A stretch of 64,000 bases of DNA from Halanaerobium praevalens DSM 2228 (GTDB taxonomy: Bacteria > Bacillota > Halanaerobiia > Halanaerobiales > Halanaerobiaceae): positions 1,550,001 to 1,614,000 of the forward strand of contig NC_017455.1 in assembly GCF_000165465.1 (NCBI RefSeq), written 5' to 3'. Under the pieces are notes generated by a model, which was given only the letters and a program-made list of their open reading frames with translations, made no database searches and was not told the DNA's origin. This document shows, piece by piece, positions 33,216 to 41,514 of the stretch; position 1 is the first letter of the stretch; every line of letters begins with the position of its first letter. Made by a program: the position numbers and the translations under genes.

Positions 33216-34106
33216 TTAATAACAAATATGTTTACCTAATTTTTTAAAATTAGCTATAAATTCTGTTGCTTCTTTTGATAATAGTTCAATCTTTTTGTTA
33301 ATCATATAAATATCATAATCTAAATTATAATCAGTAATTCGAGAAACATTAATTTCTTGAGCACTAAACTCATCTCGAACTGCATTATAAGGTACAAAAG
33401 CAACTCCATAGCCTTTGCGGACTAAAGTTTTAAGAGCTTCTGTAGAATCAAGTCGAGAAATAATATCAATTTTATCAAAATTATAATTTAAATCTGTTAA
33501 AGCAGCTTTAAAATTTTCTTTAATAATACAATCTTCTTTTAAAATTACAAATTTATGTTCTAAGATTTCTTCTAATTTTAATTTTTCAGGCAAATTAAAA
33601 GCTGGAGGAGAAATTAAAACAACTTTTTCATTAATAACCTCTTGTGAATTCAAACTTTCTGCTTCAACAGGTCTAGTTGTAAAACCTATTTCACAAATAT
33701 CACTTAAAACATCCTGCTCAATTTTAGCAGAAGAAGCTGCAATTAAATTATATTCATGACTAGGAAATTTAAACTGCATATTTAAAATCGCACAAGGTAA
33801 ACAATAAGTAGCTATTGTGTGTTCTCCCTCAATTTTTATCTCCTTACTTTTTTGATTATTTAAATCTGCCAGCATTTTATTATAAGTTCTAATCATATTA
33901 TCAGCATATTTAAGTACTATCTCACCTGATTCTGTTAATTTAACACCACGATTACTCCTAATAAAAAGTTTTTTACCTAAAGAGTCTTCCAATTTTTGCA
34001 CCTGTTGACTTAAAGCAGGTTGTGAAATATGAGAATTACTTGCTACTTTTGAAATACTTTTTACTTTAGCAATCTGCTTAAAATATTCAAGACTTTCAAT
34101 ATGCAT
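33216..34106 (-). CDS. LysR-family transcriptional regulator
   Basis: Regulator of 296 residues. The winged HTH is at about 1-60 (SISKVASNSHISQPALSQQVQKLEDSLG), with a periplasmic-binding-protein-like effector domain from about 90. It is the first gene of the operon that runs through wecE, GT2, ATP-grasp and the ABC importer, an unusual same-strand placement for LysR, which is more often divergent. It may therefore control its own operon. The promoter is at 34172-34200; a TTAACTTATGTTCTTAA element (about 34152-34168) just downstream is a candidate T-N11-A site. Effector unknown. Confidence 0.92.
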   Translation of the reverse strand: MHIESLEYFKQIAKVKSISKVASNSHISQPALSQQVQKLEDSLGKKLFIRSNRGVKLTESGEIVLKYADNMIRTYNKMLADLNNQKSKEIKIEGEHTIATYCLPCAILNMQFKFPSHEYNLIAASSAKIEQDVLSDICEIGFTTRPVEAESLNSQEVINEKVVLISPPAFNLPEKLKLEEILEHKFVILKEDCIIKENFKAALTDLNYNFDKIDIISRLDSTEALKTLVRKGYGVAFVPYNAVRDEFSAQEINVSRITDYNLDYDIYMINKKIELLSKEATEFIANFKKLGKHICY

Positions 34107-34171
34107 AAAGACACCTCTTTTAATTTATAGGTCTTAACTAAATCTCTGTTTTTAACTTATGTTCTTAATTA

Positions 34172-34200
34172 ATTATAGTATTAAATTAAAAAAATAACAA
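34172..34200 (-). promoter_or_regulatory. Promoter of the LysR-wecE operon
   Basis: Minus strand: TTGTTA (34195-34200), 17-bp spacer, TATAAT (34172-34177). A TTAA-N9-TTAA element lies just downstream. Confidence 0.6.
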
Positions 34201-34243
34201 GATTTAATCGTAAAAATTAAATATTGATTTCAAAAAAATTATT

Positions 34244-35203
34244 TTAAATTATTTTTTGCCACCACTTTTTGTTTTCTAAATACCAATTTACGGTTTTAAT
34301 TATATCTTTTTCAAAACTAGAATTTACTTGCCAATCTAATTCTTTTTTAATTTTTGTACTATCAATAGCATAGCGATAATCATGACCTTGTCGATCTTTT
34401 ACATATTTAATCAAATTTTCTGACTTAGATAAAAGTGAGAGTATTTTTTTAGTTATCTCTAAATTACTTTTTTCATTATTCGCTCCAATATTATATATTT
34501 CTCCCGTCTTCCCTTTTCTCATTACTAAATCTATTGCTCGACAATGATCTCTAACAAAGATCCAATCTCTAATATTAGTTCCATCACCATAAAGAGGCAG
34601 CTGTTCTTTTTTTAAAGCTTTAATAATAAAAAGAGGAATTAACTTTTCTGGATATTGATATGGACCAAAATTATTTGAACAACGAGTAATATTAATTGGC
34701 AGTTTATAAGTTTTAAAATAGGATTTGACCAACAAATCGGCAGCTGCTTTAGATGCTGCATAAGGATTAGAAGGATTTAAAGGACTCAACTCAGTAAATT
34801 TATTCTGTGACTTTAAACTACCGTACACTTCATCAGTAGAAATTTGAATAAATTTTTTCACTTCAAATTCTAAAGCTAAATCTAATAAATTTTGAGTCCC
34901 CAGCACATTATTTTGAATAAAAACTGCAGGATCAGCTATACTGCGATCTACATGTGACTCTGCTGCAAAATTAACTACTAGATCTATTTTTGAATCCATA
35001 ATTTTTCGTATTGCATTTTTATTACAAATATCAATTTTATAGAATTGGTAGTTAGATTTATGACTAACATCTTTTAAATTTTCTAAATTACCAGCATAAG
35101 TTAATTTATCAATATTAATAATCTGATCAGCATAATGTTTTAATTGATAATGAATAAAATTACTGCCAATAAAGCCAGCTCCACCAGCTATTAAAATTTT
35201 CAT
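34244..35203 (-). CDS. rmlB: dTDP-glucose 4,6-dehydratase
   Basis: Extended SDR enzyme of 319 residues that converts dTDP-glucose to dTDP-4-keto-6-deoxyglucose. NAD+ binds at GGAGFIGSNF; the active site shows TDEVYG (Asp/Glu of the dehydratase) and YAASKAAAD (Tyr-X3-Lys). NFGPYQYPEKLIPLFI and YGDGTNIRDWIFVRDHC are typical of RmlB. No rmlA, rmlC or rmlD is near, so the product is more likely passed to the WecE-like transaminase than to rhamnose synthesis, although rmlCD could be elsewhere. Own RBS; 137 bp separates it from the LysR gene. Confidence 0.94.
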   Translation of the reverse strand: MKILIAGGAGFIGSNFIHYQLKHYADQIINIDKLTYAGNLENLKDVSHKSNYQFYKIDICNKNAIRKIMDSKIDLVVNFAAESHVDRSIADPAVFIQNNVLGTQNLLDLALEFEVKKFIQISTDEVYGSLKSQNKFTELSPLNPSNPYAASKAAADLLVKSYFKTYKLPINITRCSNNFGPYQYPEKLIPLFIIKALKKEQLPLYGDGTNIRDWIFVRDHCRAIDLVMRKGKTGEIYNIGANNEKSNLEITKKILSLLSKSENLIKYVKDRQGHDYRYAIDSTKIKKELDWQVNSSFEKDIIKTVNWYLENKKWWQKII

Positions 35204-35244
35204 AAAGTATCTCCTTAAATCTTAATTTAATTTTTTTAAAACTT

Positions 35245-35273
35245 AAAACTGCTGTAATAAATCCAGCAGTTTA
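35245..35273 (-). terminator. Hairpin after the DUF3298 gene
   Basis: Minus strand: AAACTGCTG-GATTTATTA-CAGCAGTTT followed by TAAGTTTTAA. Good stem, only moderate T-run. Confidence 0.6.
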
Positions 35274-35279
35274 ACTTAA

Positions 35280-35972
35280 CTAATATTTAATTTTAAATTC
35301 AGGCATTCCAGTTGAGTAAGGAGCAATAGCATAAGGCTGAAAATAAATTACCAGTTCATTTTCAGTTAAATAATAATGTTGATCTTCAGCTAAATTTTGA
35401 AAACCATACTCTGCTTGAAAATAATTATCTGGATTATTATTAATTTTAGTTTTAATAACGTTTTCTACTTCAATTAAGTTTAAATTATTTCTTTTAAGGA
35501 AATCAACTAATTTTACATCTTTTCCAGTTAGAAGATCAATATTATAAGTTAAGCTATAAGGATTTCCATGTGCTCCTCCAGTATATTGATAATAATTAAA
35601 TTTGATACTTAAAATTTGTTCTTTATTTTTTAAGTCAAAATCTACTTTCCCTACAAACTCTCTTTTAGGAAAATCAGTCTCAGCAAGCTCAACCCTATTT
35701 TTTTGAGCCAAATCTATAGTATATTCAACAAATTCCAAGATATTATCTCTAAATAAATTATTATATTTTGCCTGCACTTCTTTCCGATCCATTTGCATTA
35801 AAATTGGAATTTTAGCTTCAATTTGATAAAGATCTTTTTCAGTTTTTGCTAAAGGTAAAGAAACAATTTCTACTGCAAAAGTAGGAATTGAAATTAAAAA
35901 AATTAAAATCACCAAAATTAAAGTAATTAACTTATAACTTGGATCAGAAAAAAAATAATTTTTATTTTTCAT
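35280..35972 (-). CDS. Exported/anchored DUF4163-DUF3298 protein (PdaC/RsiV-like fold)
   Basis: Protein of 230 residues with one N-terminal hydrophobic segment (LITLILVILIFLISIPTFA), possibly a cleavable signal, then a DUF4163-like part and a DUF3298 part. The family hallmark YTGGAHG is present. In B. subtilis this pair of domains is found in PdaC and in the lysozyme-binding anti-sigma factor RsiV. No sigma factor is next to it and there is no cytoplasmic anti-sigma domain, so an RsiV role is unlikely. It starts 18 bp after the S1-domain gene. Function unknown; envelope location is likely. Confidence 0.75.
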   Translation of the reverse strand: MKNKNYFFSDPSYKLITLILVILIFLISIPTFAVEIVSLPLAKTEKDLYQIEAKIPILMQMDRKEVQAKYNNLFRDNILEFVEYTIDLAQKNRVELAETDFPKREFVGKVDFDLKNKEQILSIKFNYYQYTGGAHGNPYSLTYNIDLLTGKDVKLVDFLKRNNLNLIEVENVIKTKINNNPDNYFQAEYGFQNLAEDQHYYLTENELVIYFQPYAIAPYSTGMPEFKIKY

Positions 35973-35990
35973 TTTTCACAACTCTTTTCT

Positions 35991-36458
35991 TTAATTATTT
36001 TTTAACTTAATTCCTTTAGATGTGATATTAATAATTTTTTCTTTATATAAACCACCTATTGCTTTTTTAAAACTACCTTTACTAATTTGCAAAGCCTTTT
36101 TTATTTTTTCAGGAGAACTATCATCATTTAATGGTAAAAAACCACCTTTATTTTTCAGACGTGCCAATATTTTTTCCTTTGCATCTTCTATTCGACCATA
36201 ACCAATTTTGCGGAGACTAACATCAATTTTATTATCTTCTCTAATTTTTTTAATATAACCTGTAATTTGATCTCCAACAGTTATTTCTTTATAAATATCA
36301 TTTTCATAAACTAAACCAAAATATTGATTATCAATAATTACTGTAGCTCCTAAATCAGTAAATTTATAAACCAAAATATCTACTTTATCACCTTCACTAA
36401 ATTCTATATTCTCTGGAGCCTCTTCAATTCCATTTGTATCAATTTCTCTACTTTTCAT
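35991..36458 (-). CDS. Short CvfB/YitL-like S1 RNA-binding protein
   Basis: Protein of 155 residues with one S1-type OB fold (about 22-90, GDKVDILVYKFTDLGATVII and GYIKKIREDNKIDVSLRK) and a C-terminal winged helix (about 105-155, ISKGSFKKAIGGLYKEKIIN). The order matches the C-terminal half of CvfB/YitL, which normally has about 280 residues and more S1 repeats. Either this is a genuine short form or the N-terminal domains were lost. The frame is clean and an RBS is present, so it looks intact rather than broken. Confidence 0.78.
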   Translation of the reverse strand: MKSREIDTNGIEEAPENIEFSEGDKVDILVYKFTDLGATVIIDNQYFGLVYENDIYKEITVGDQITGYIKKIREDNKIDVSLRKIGYGRIEDAKEKILARLKNKGGFLPLNDDSSPEKIKKALQISKGSFKKAIGGLYKEKIINITSKGIKLKNN

Positions 36459-36575
36459 TATTTCACCAGTACCTTTCTTTAAATTAAATTATTTATATCT
36501 TTATTGTAACATAAAAGCATGAGTATTAAAATAGTAAAAATTAAGCGAATAAATTATCTATTTAACTGAAAAAAC

Positions 36576-36605
36576 TTGACATAATTTTCACATTTATGTT
36601 AAAAT
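36576..36605 (+). promoter_or_regulatory. Promoter of the exported 165-aa protein
   Basis: TTGACA (36576-36581), then TTAAAA (17-bp spacer) or TAAAAT (18-bp spacer) at 36599-36605. Confidence 0.6.
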
Positions 36606-36652
36606 AAAATTAAGTTGATTAAATTACTAAAAATTACAAGGAGGCTTTATTT

Positions 36653-37150
36653 ATGAAAATCAAAACAATAGTTTTATTGGTTGCAGCTGTTGCTTTATTG
36701 TTAACATCTGCAGTAAGTGCTCAGGACACAGTATCATCCCCATCTGTAGTGGTTGATCAAGATACTTTAATGAATGCTGCTGGTGAAGATGGTGCCTGGA
36801 TTTTAATTGTTCAGCAAGATATGAGTGTTGATGAAGATATAGTTTTAGAGGGTGAATTTAAAAACAAAGGTGAATACGATCGTAAATTAGCTCTTTATGA
36901 CCAAGATAATAATTATAATTTAACTGATAGATATACTTTAGAAGCTCCAAGTATAACTGTTAAAAGTCCAAGCACAAGATTTAAAGGTGGAAAATTTATT
37001 GGTGATGTTTATGTTGAAGGCCAAGATTTTCAATTAACAACTGGTTTTACTGTTGAAGGTAATGTTTATTTTGAAAATGAAACTGCTAAAAACACATTTT
37101 CTATTGAAGATGGTGCAACAGTTACTGGTAATTTAATTAATAATTATTAA
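36653..37150 (+). CDS. Exported hypothetical protein, possible beta-helix
   Basis: Protein of 165 residues with a clear Sec signal (LLVAAVALLLTSAVSAQ, cleavage after about Ala23). I do not recognise the family. The mature part has repeating hydrophobic-polar strands with Gly turns (ITVKSPSTRFKGGKFIGDVY, then VEGNVYFENE, then TVTGNLINN), like a small right-handed beta-helix or a bactofilin-like ladder; it is acidic and contains no Cys. Single-gene unit with consensus promoter, AGGAGG site and strong terminator, so possibly abundant. The acidic composition suits a salt-adapted exported protein. Confidence 0.72.
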   Translation: MKIKTIVLLVAAVALLLTSAVSAQDTVSSPSVVVDQDTLMNAAGEDGAWILIVQQDMSVDEDIVLEGEFKNKGEYDRKLALYDQDNNYNLTDRYTLEAPSITVKSPSTRFKGGKFIGDVYVEGQDFQLTTGFTVEGNVYFENETAKNTFSIEDGATVTGNLINNY

Positions 37151-37164
37151 TAATTAAAAAATTA

Positions 37165-37195
37165 ACCGGCTAGTGTTAAAACTAGCCGGTATTTT
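37165..37195. terminator. Bidirectional terminator between the exported protein gene and arsC
   Basis: ACCGGCTAG-TGTTAAAA-CTAGCCGGT followed by ATTTTTAT on the plus strand; A-rich flank gives a T-run on the minus strand. Confidence 0.85.
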
Positions 37196-37596
37196 TATAT
37201 TTCTCCGTTTTCAATTTTTTTGATTAAATTTTCTACATTTTTCTTGATTATATTTCTTGTTTCTCTAAAAAAATCTATTGATTTACCAGCTGGATCTTCT
37301 AATCCCCAATCTTCTCTAAACTTACAGGGAAGATATGGACATTCAACTCCACATCCCATTGTAATTAAAATATCTAATTCTGAAGGGATTTCTTCTAATA
37401 ATTTAGGGTATTGATCACTAATATCAATTCCTATTTCTTTCATTGCTTTAATAGCATTTGGCTTAACTTCTGAAGCTGGATCTGTGCCGGCACTATATAC
37501 ATCTAAGCTCTCACCAGCAATTTTTCTTGCAAACCCCTCAGCCATTTGACTACGGCAAGAATTTCCTATACAAACAAAAGCTACTTTATAATTCAT
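37195..37596 (-). CDS. arsC: Thioredoxin-coupled arsenate reductase ArsC
   Basis: Low-molecular-weight-phosphatase-fold enzyme of 133 residues that reduces arsenate to arsenite. The catalytic loop is CIGNSCR (Cys9 to Arg15). Extra cysteines at 82, 86 and 91 (MGCGVECPYLPC) match the redox relay of the thioredoxin-linked type (S. aureus style), so it is not a plain tyrosine phosphatase. I start at ATG 37596; the upstream frame start at 37614 would place the GGAG site inside the gene. No arsR, arsB or acr3 gene is nearby. Confidence 0.9.
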   Translation of the reverse strand: MNYKVAFVCIGNSCRSQMAEGFARKIAGESLDVYSAGTDPASEVKPNAIKAMKEIGIDISDQYPKLLEEIPSELDILITMGCGVECPYLPCKFREDWGLEDPAGKSIDFFRETRNIIKKNVENLIKKIENGEI

Positions 37597-37758
37597 TTTA
37601 GTTACTCCTTTCATTTTATGCTAAACATTAATAAAATATTAATCTAATTTTAATAATATAAGATCAAGGGCTTTAAGTCAAAATTATCAGTTAATTTTTA
37701 AATAGCTTAAATATTATCTTAATTTCTATTTAACATTGGAATAAAAATCTTAAACTTT

Positions 37759-37787
37759 TTGCTAAACTTAAGTAATTTTGTTATAAT
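37759..37787 (+). promoter_or_regulatory. Promoter of the MFS carrier gene
   Basis: TTGCTA (37759-37764), 17-bp spacer, TATAAT (37782-37787). Confidence 0.65.
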
Positions 37788-37853
37788 TATTTTAATTATG
37801 TTTTAACTATTATTTTAATTAGAATAAATATTTTTAAGGAGGAAAAAATAAAA

Positions 37854-39050
37854 TTGAAAATTGAAAACAAAAAAAGATGGCTTTATATTCCTTTAGGACT
37901 TATAATTTTTATGTGTATGGGAACTATTTATTCTTGGAGTATTTTTAGAAAACCGATAGAAACAGCTTTTAACATCGGAGCAACCGAAAGTGGCTTACCT
38001 TATATGTTTTTTCTTGTTTTTTATGCTTTAGCAATGCCTTTTGCTGGTAGTTATATGGACAAATATGGGCCTAAAGTAATGACCATAGTTGGAGGGCTTC
38101 TAATCTCAATTGGCTGGTTTATCTCTGGTTATACCTCTTCTATTATAGTTTTAACTATAAGCTATGGAGTTATTGCTGGTAGTGGAGTCGGAATAGCCTA
38201 TGGAGCTCCAATGGCTGTTGCAGCCAAATGGTTTCCAGATAAAGAAGGTTTAGCAGTCGGCTTAACTTTAGGTGGCTTTGGTTTATCTCCTTTTATAACT
38301 GCTCCAGCTGCTAGTTGGCTAATTCGTAATTTTGGGGTCTTTAGCACTTTTAAAATTTTAGGAGTTCTTTTTGCTCTAATAATTACTATACTTGCTTTAC
38401 CACTAAAATTTCCAGAGCAATCAAAATTAAAATCTCAAAAAATAAAAACAAATTTAAACTCAGAAATTAAAGCAAAAGAAATGCTTAAAAGTAAAAGCTT
38501 TTATGCTCTTTGGCTTACTTTTGTTATTGGAACAATTATTGGCCTAATGGCAATTGCAATTTCTGGACCTGTAGCAGAAGAGTTAATTAAATTAGATGCT
38601 CAAACAGCTTCAATTTATGTTTCTTTATTTGCTATTTTTAATGGATTGGGAAGACCAATTTTTGGAGCCTTAACAGATAAATTTAAAGCAAAAAAAACTG
38701 CTGTGATTTCTTTTTCATTAATCATTATTGCTTCTTTACTGATGATTATTAATGATTCAGCTAATCAAATTCTTTATTTTATATCTTTTTCTATTTTTTG
38801 GCTTAACTTAGGCGGCTGGCTTGCTATAGCACCTGCAGCTACTTCTTTCTTTTTTGGCAAGAAAAATTATAGTAAAAATTATGGCTATTTATTTACTGCC
38901 TATGGAGTTGGAGCTATCATTGGCAATCTCATTTCAGGTAGAATTAGAGATATCTTAGGCAGTTATGAGTTTGTTTTTTATCCAACTTTAATTCTGGCTG
39001 GATTAGGTATTTTAATTTCTATTCTTTATTTAGAAAAGGATAAAAAATAA
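37854..39050 (+). CDS. MFS transporter, OFA (oxalate/formate antiporter) family
   Basis: Twelve-span carrier of 398 residues. The start of TM1 (MGTIYSWSIFRKPIE) and the AGSYMDKYGPKVM loop (MFS motif A) are typical of the OFA family; a second motif-A-like loop, RPIFGALTDKFKAKKT, begins the C-terminal half. OFA members exchange small carboxylates such as oxalate, formate, lactate or pyruvate. The start is TTG at 37854, 11 bp after AAGGAGG. Single gene with its own promoter and terminator; substrate unknown. Confidence 0.88.
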   Translation: MKIENKKRWLYIPLGLIIFMCMGTIYSWSIFRKPIETAFNIGATESGLPYMFFLVFYALAMPFAGSYMDKYGPKVMTIVGGLLISIGWFISGYTSSIIVLTISYGVIAGSGVGIAYGAPMAVAAKWFPDKEGLAVGLTLGGFGLSPFITAPAASWLIRNFGVFSTFKILGVLFALIITILALPLKFPEQSKLKSQKIKTNLNSEIKAKEMLKSKSFYALWLTFVIGTIIGLMAIAISGPVAEELIKLDAQTASIYVSLFAIFNGLGRPIFGALTDKFKAKKTAVISFSLIIIASLLMIINDSANQILYFISFSIFWLNLGGWLAIAPAATSFFFGKKNYSKNYGYLFTAYGVGAIIGNLISGRIRDILGSYEFVFYPTLILAGLGILISILYLEKDKK

Positions 39051-39057
39051 TTTATAT

Positions 39058-39100
39058 TAAAAAAGCAGTCCCAATCAAATAATTAGGACTGCTTTTTTAT
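39058..39100. terminator. Bidirectional terminator between the MFS gene and xthA
   Basis: AAAAAGCAGTCC with its complement GGACTGCTTTTTT around a 14-nt loop; T-runs on both strands. Confidence 0.85.
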
Positions 39101-39117
39101 TAAATTTAAATTTAGAC

Positions 39118-39894
39118 TTACTTTTTTTCATCTAAAGCAAGAGTAATAGTTACTGGACAATGATCAGAGCCCATAACCTCAGTTAAAATATCTGCATTTA
39201 TAAGTTTAGATTCTAATCCTGCTGAAACAAAATGATAATCAATCCGCCAGCCTGCATTCCGAGAACGAGCTTTAGTTCTATAACTCCACCACGAATAACA
39301 TTCTTTTTCTGGATTAAAATAGCGATAACTATCTAAATAACCTTTTTCTTCTAATTTATCTAACCATTCTCTTTCAATTGGCATAAAACCAGAAGTTTTT
39401 TTATTAGAAGCTGGATCATGTAAATCAATTGGATGATGAGCAGTATTATAATCACCACAAATCACAACTTCTTTGCCTTTTTTTCTGAGATTTTCACTAT
39501 AATCTAAAATTGCATCATAAAAATCTAATTTATAATTAAGCCTTTTTTTACTACTTCTTCCATTTGGAAAATAAATATTAAGTAAATAAAAGTCTTCAAA
39601 TTCTGCTCCAATAACTCGCCCTTCATAATCAAAACGTTTAATTCCAATCCCAGACCAAACATTAAGTGGCTCAATTTTAGTATATAAAGCTACTCCACTA
39701 TAACCTTTTTTTTGACCAAAATTGAAATACGAATAATAATTATCTAGATCACGTAAATCATCTTTTAATTGATGATCTTGAATTCTAATTTCTTGTAAAC
39801 CTAAAATATCAGGTTGTTCATTATTTATCCAGTCTAAAAAACCCTTTTTCTTTACCGCTCTTATTCCATTTACATTCCAGGAATAAATTCGCAT
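39118..39894 (-). CDS. xthA: Exodeoxyribonuclease III (AP endonuclease)
   Basis: Base-excision-repair nuclease of 258 residues. Family motifs: SWNVNGIRA, GLQEIRIQ (metal-binding Glu), YSGVALYTK, CGDYNTAHHPIDL (catalytic Asp/Asn) and GSDHCPV (catalytic Asp-His). I start at ATG 39894, 8 bp after GGAGG; the longer frame from TTG 39909 overlaps that ribosome site. Conserved and of ordinary length. It stands alone between two terminators or gaps. Confidence 0.94.
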   Translation of the reverse strand: MRIYSWNVNGIRAVKKKGFLDWINNEQPDILGLQEIRIQDHQLKDDLRDLDNYYSYFNFGQKKGYSGVALYTKIEPLNVWSGIGIKRFDYEGRVIGAEFEDFYLLNIYFPNGRSSKKRLNYKLDFYDAILDYSENLRKKGKEVVICGDYNTAHHPIDLHDPASNKKTSGFMPIEREWLDKLEEKGYLDSYRYFNPEKECYSWWSYRTKARSRNAGWRIDYHFVSAGLESKLINADILTEVMGSDHCPVTITLALDEKK

Positions 39895-39966
39895 CTTATC
39901 AGCCTCCAAAAAATTAATCTCGTATTTAAATATATTAATTTGATTTGCAAAATTTTCTTAATAAGC

Positions 39967-41463
39967 TTAATCACTAAGAATTTTTTTATCAATTTTACCA
40001 GTAGCATTTTTAGGTAATTCATTTATAAAATCAACAAGTTTTGGTATTTTATAATTAGCAAAATATTTCATACAATATTTTTGGATTTCTCTTTCACTAG
40101 CAGTTGCACCATCTTTTAAAACAATTACTGCTTTAGGAATTTCTCCTCGTAACTCATCTTTAGTTGCTACTACTGCTGCTTCTTTTACTTTTGGATTTTT
40201 ATATAATTGTTCTTCAATCTCTCTAGGATAAACATTCATTCCCCCAACATTAATCATATCTTTTTTTCGATCTAAAATATAAACATAACCATCTTCATCC
40301 ATTTTTCCTAAATCACCTGTATGCAGCCAGCCTCCTCTTAATGTTATCTTAGTCTGTTCTGGCATTTTATAATAACCTTTCATAATATGTTCCCCTCTAA
40401 CAATAATTTCACCAATTTGTCCAATTGCAACTTCTTTATCATTTTCATCAACAATTTTGGCTTCAGTTTCTGGAATTGGTAAACCTACAGAACCAGTTTT
40501 TGTAATGCCATCAACAGGATTTACATAAGCAACTGGAGAGGCTTCAGTTGGCCCATTCCCTTCCAAAATTTTAACTTTAAAAGTTTTTTCAAAATCCTTC
40601 ATTGTTTGTTCTGGCATTGCTGCTCCACCAGAAATGCATAAATTTAAATGAGAAAGATCATATTTATTTTTATTTTTTACATTTAATAAAGCAGAATACA
40701 TTGTTGGTACACCAGCAAAAAAAGTTACATTTTCTGCTTGAATAGTTTTTAAAACTTTTTCTGGTAAAAATCGATCTACAATTACTATTTCTGCTCCCAA
40801 AAATAAGGGCATTAGCATACACACTGTTTCTGCAAAAGCATGGAACATTGGCAGTACACAAATAAATTTTTCTGTAGCATCTACTTTTAAATGTTCAATT
40901 GTTTTTTGAGCATCAAAAATCAAGTTATGATGACTTAGCATTGCTCCCTTAGGCTGGCCGGTAGTTCCTGAAGTATAAAGACAAGCTGCTGTAAATTCTT
41001 GATCAATATTTTCTAATTTAGGTAAAGTTTCTTTTTGCTGATTAAATTCAGCTAAACTAAGATATTGTTTAGATTTTTTTTGGTCTACTAAAATAATGTT
41101 TTCTACTGATTTTAAATTGCACTGCTTAATTAAAGGCAAAAATTTAGTGGAACTAATAATTATTTTAGCCTCAGAATTATTTAAAATATATTCTACTGCT
41201 AAAGCTTTAAAACTAATATTTAAGGGCACCATTGTTGCACCTGATTTTAAAATACCAGTATAAGCAATTAAAAATTCAATACTATTTGGCAGCATAATAC
41301 TTACCATATCAGATGGCTTGATTCCTAAATCTATCAGACCATGTGCCAGTTGATTGCTCTTTTTTTCTAATTTTGAATAAGTTATTTTTTGATCATTTAA
41401 AACAGCTGCAATTTTTTCTTTTTTTTGATTTGCAGTTTTAGAAATAATATCTCCTATTAACAC
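39967..41463 (-). CDS. AMP-forming acyl-CoA synthetase (FadD-like)
   Basis: Adenylate-forming ligase of 498 residues that activates a carboxylic acid, probably a fatty acid, to its CoA ester. The ATP/AMP P-loop is YTSGTTGQPKGAML, with GNGPTEASP as the A5 motif, GWLHTGDLGKMDEDGY as A7 and DRKKDMINVGGMNVYPREIEE as A8; the A10 lysine is in LPKNATGKIDKK. The start is GTG 41463, 8 bp after GGAGG. Chain-length specificity cannot be read. No beta-oxidation genes are near, so exogenous fatty acid use for lipids is possible. Confidence 0.9.
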   Translation of the reverse strand: MLIGDIISKTANQKKEKIAAVLNDQKITYSKLEKKSNQLAHGLIDLGIKPSDMVSIMLPNSIEFLIAYTGILKSGATMVPLNISFKALAVEYILNNSEAKIIISSTKFLPLIKQCNLKSVENIILVDQKKSKQYLSLAEFNQQKETLPKLENIDQEFTAACLYTSGTTGQPKGAMLSHHNLIFDAQKTIEHLKVDATEKFICVLPMFHAFAETVCMLMPLFLGAEIVIVDRFLPEKVLKTIQAENVTFFAGVPTMYSALLNVKNKNKYDLSHLNLCISGGAAMPEQTMKDFEKTFKVKILEGNGPTEASPVAYVNPVDGITKTGSVGLPIPETEAKIVDENDKEVAIGQIGEIIVRGEHIMKGYYKMPEQTKITLRGGWLHTGDLGKMDEDGYVYILDRKKDMINVGGMNVYPREIEEQLYKNPKVKEAAVVATKDELRGEIPKAVIVLKDGATASEREIQKYCMKYFANYKIPKLVDFINELPKNATGKIDKKILSD

Positions 41464-41514
41464 TTAAATTACCTCCTGTAATTTTAAACTAATTTATATT
41501 AATAAATTTAATTT

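Noticed and set aside
35280-35972. RsiV anti-sigma factor
   Set aside because: There is no cytoplasmic anti-sigma domain and no sigma-factor gene next to it; only the extracytoplasmic DUF3298-type fold is shared.
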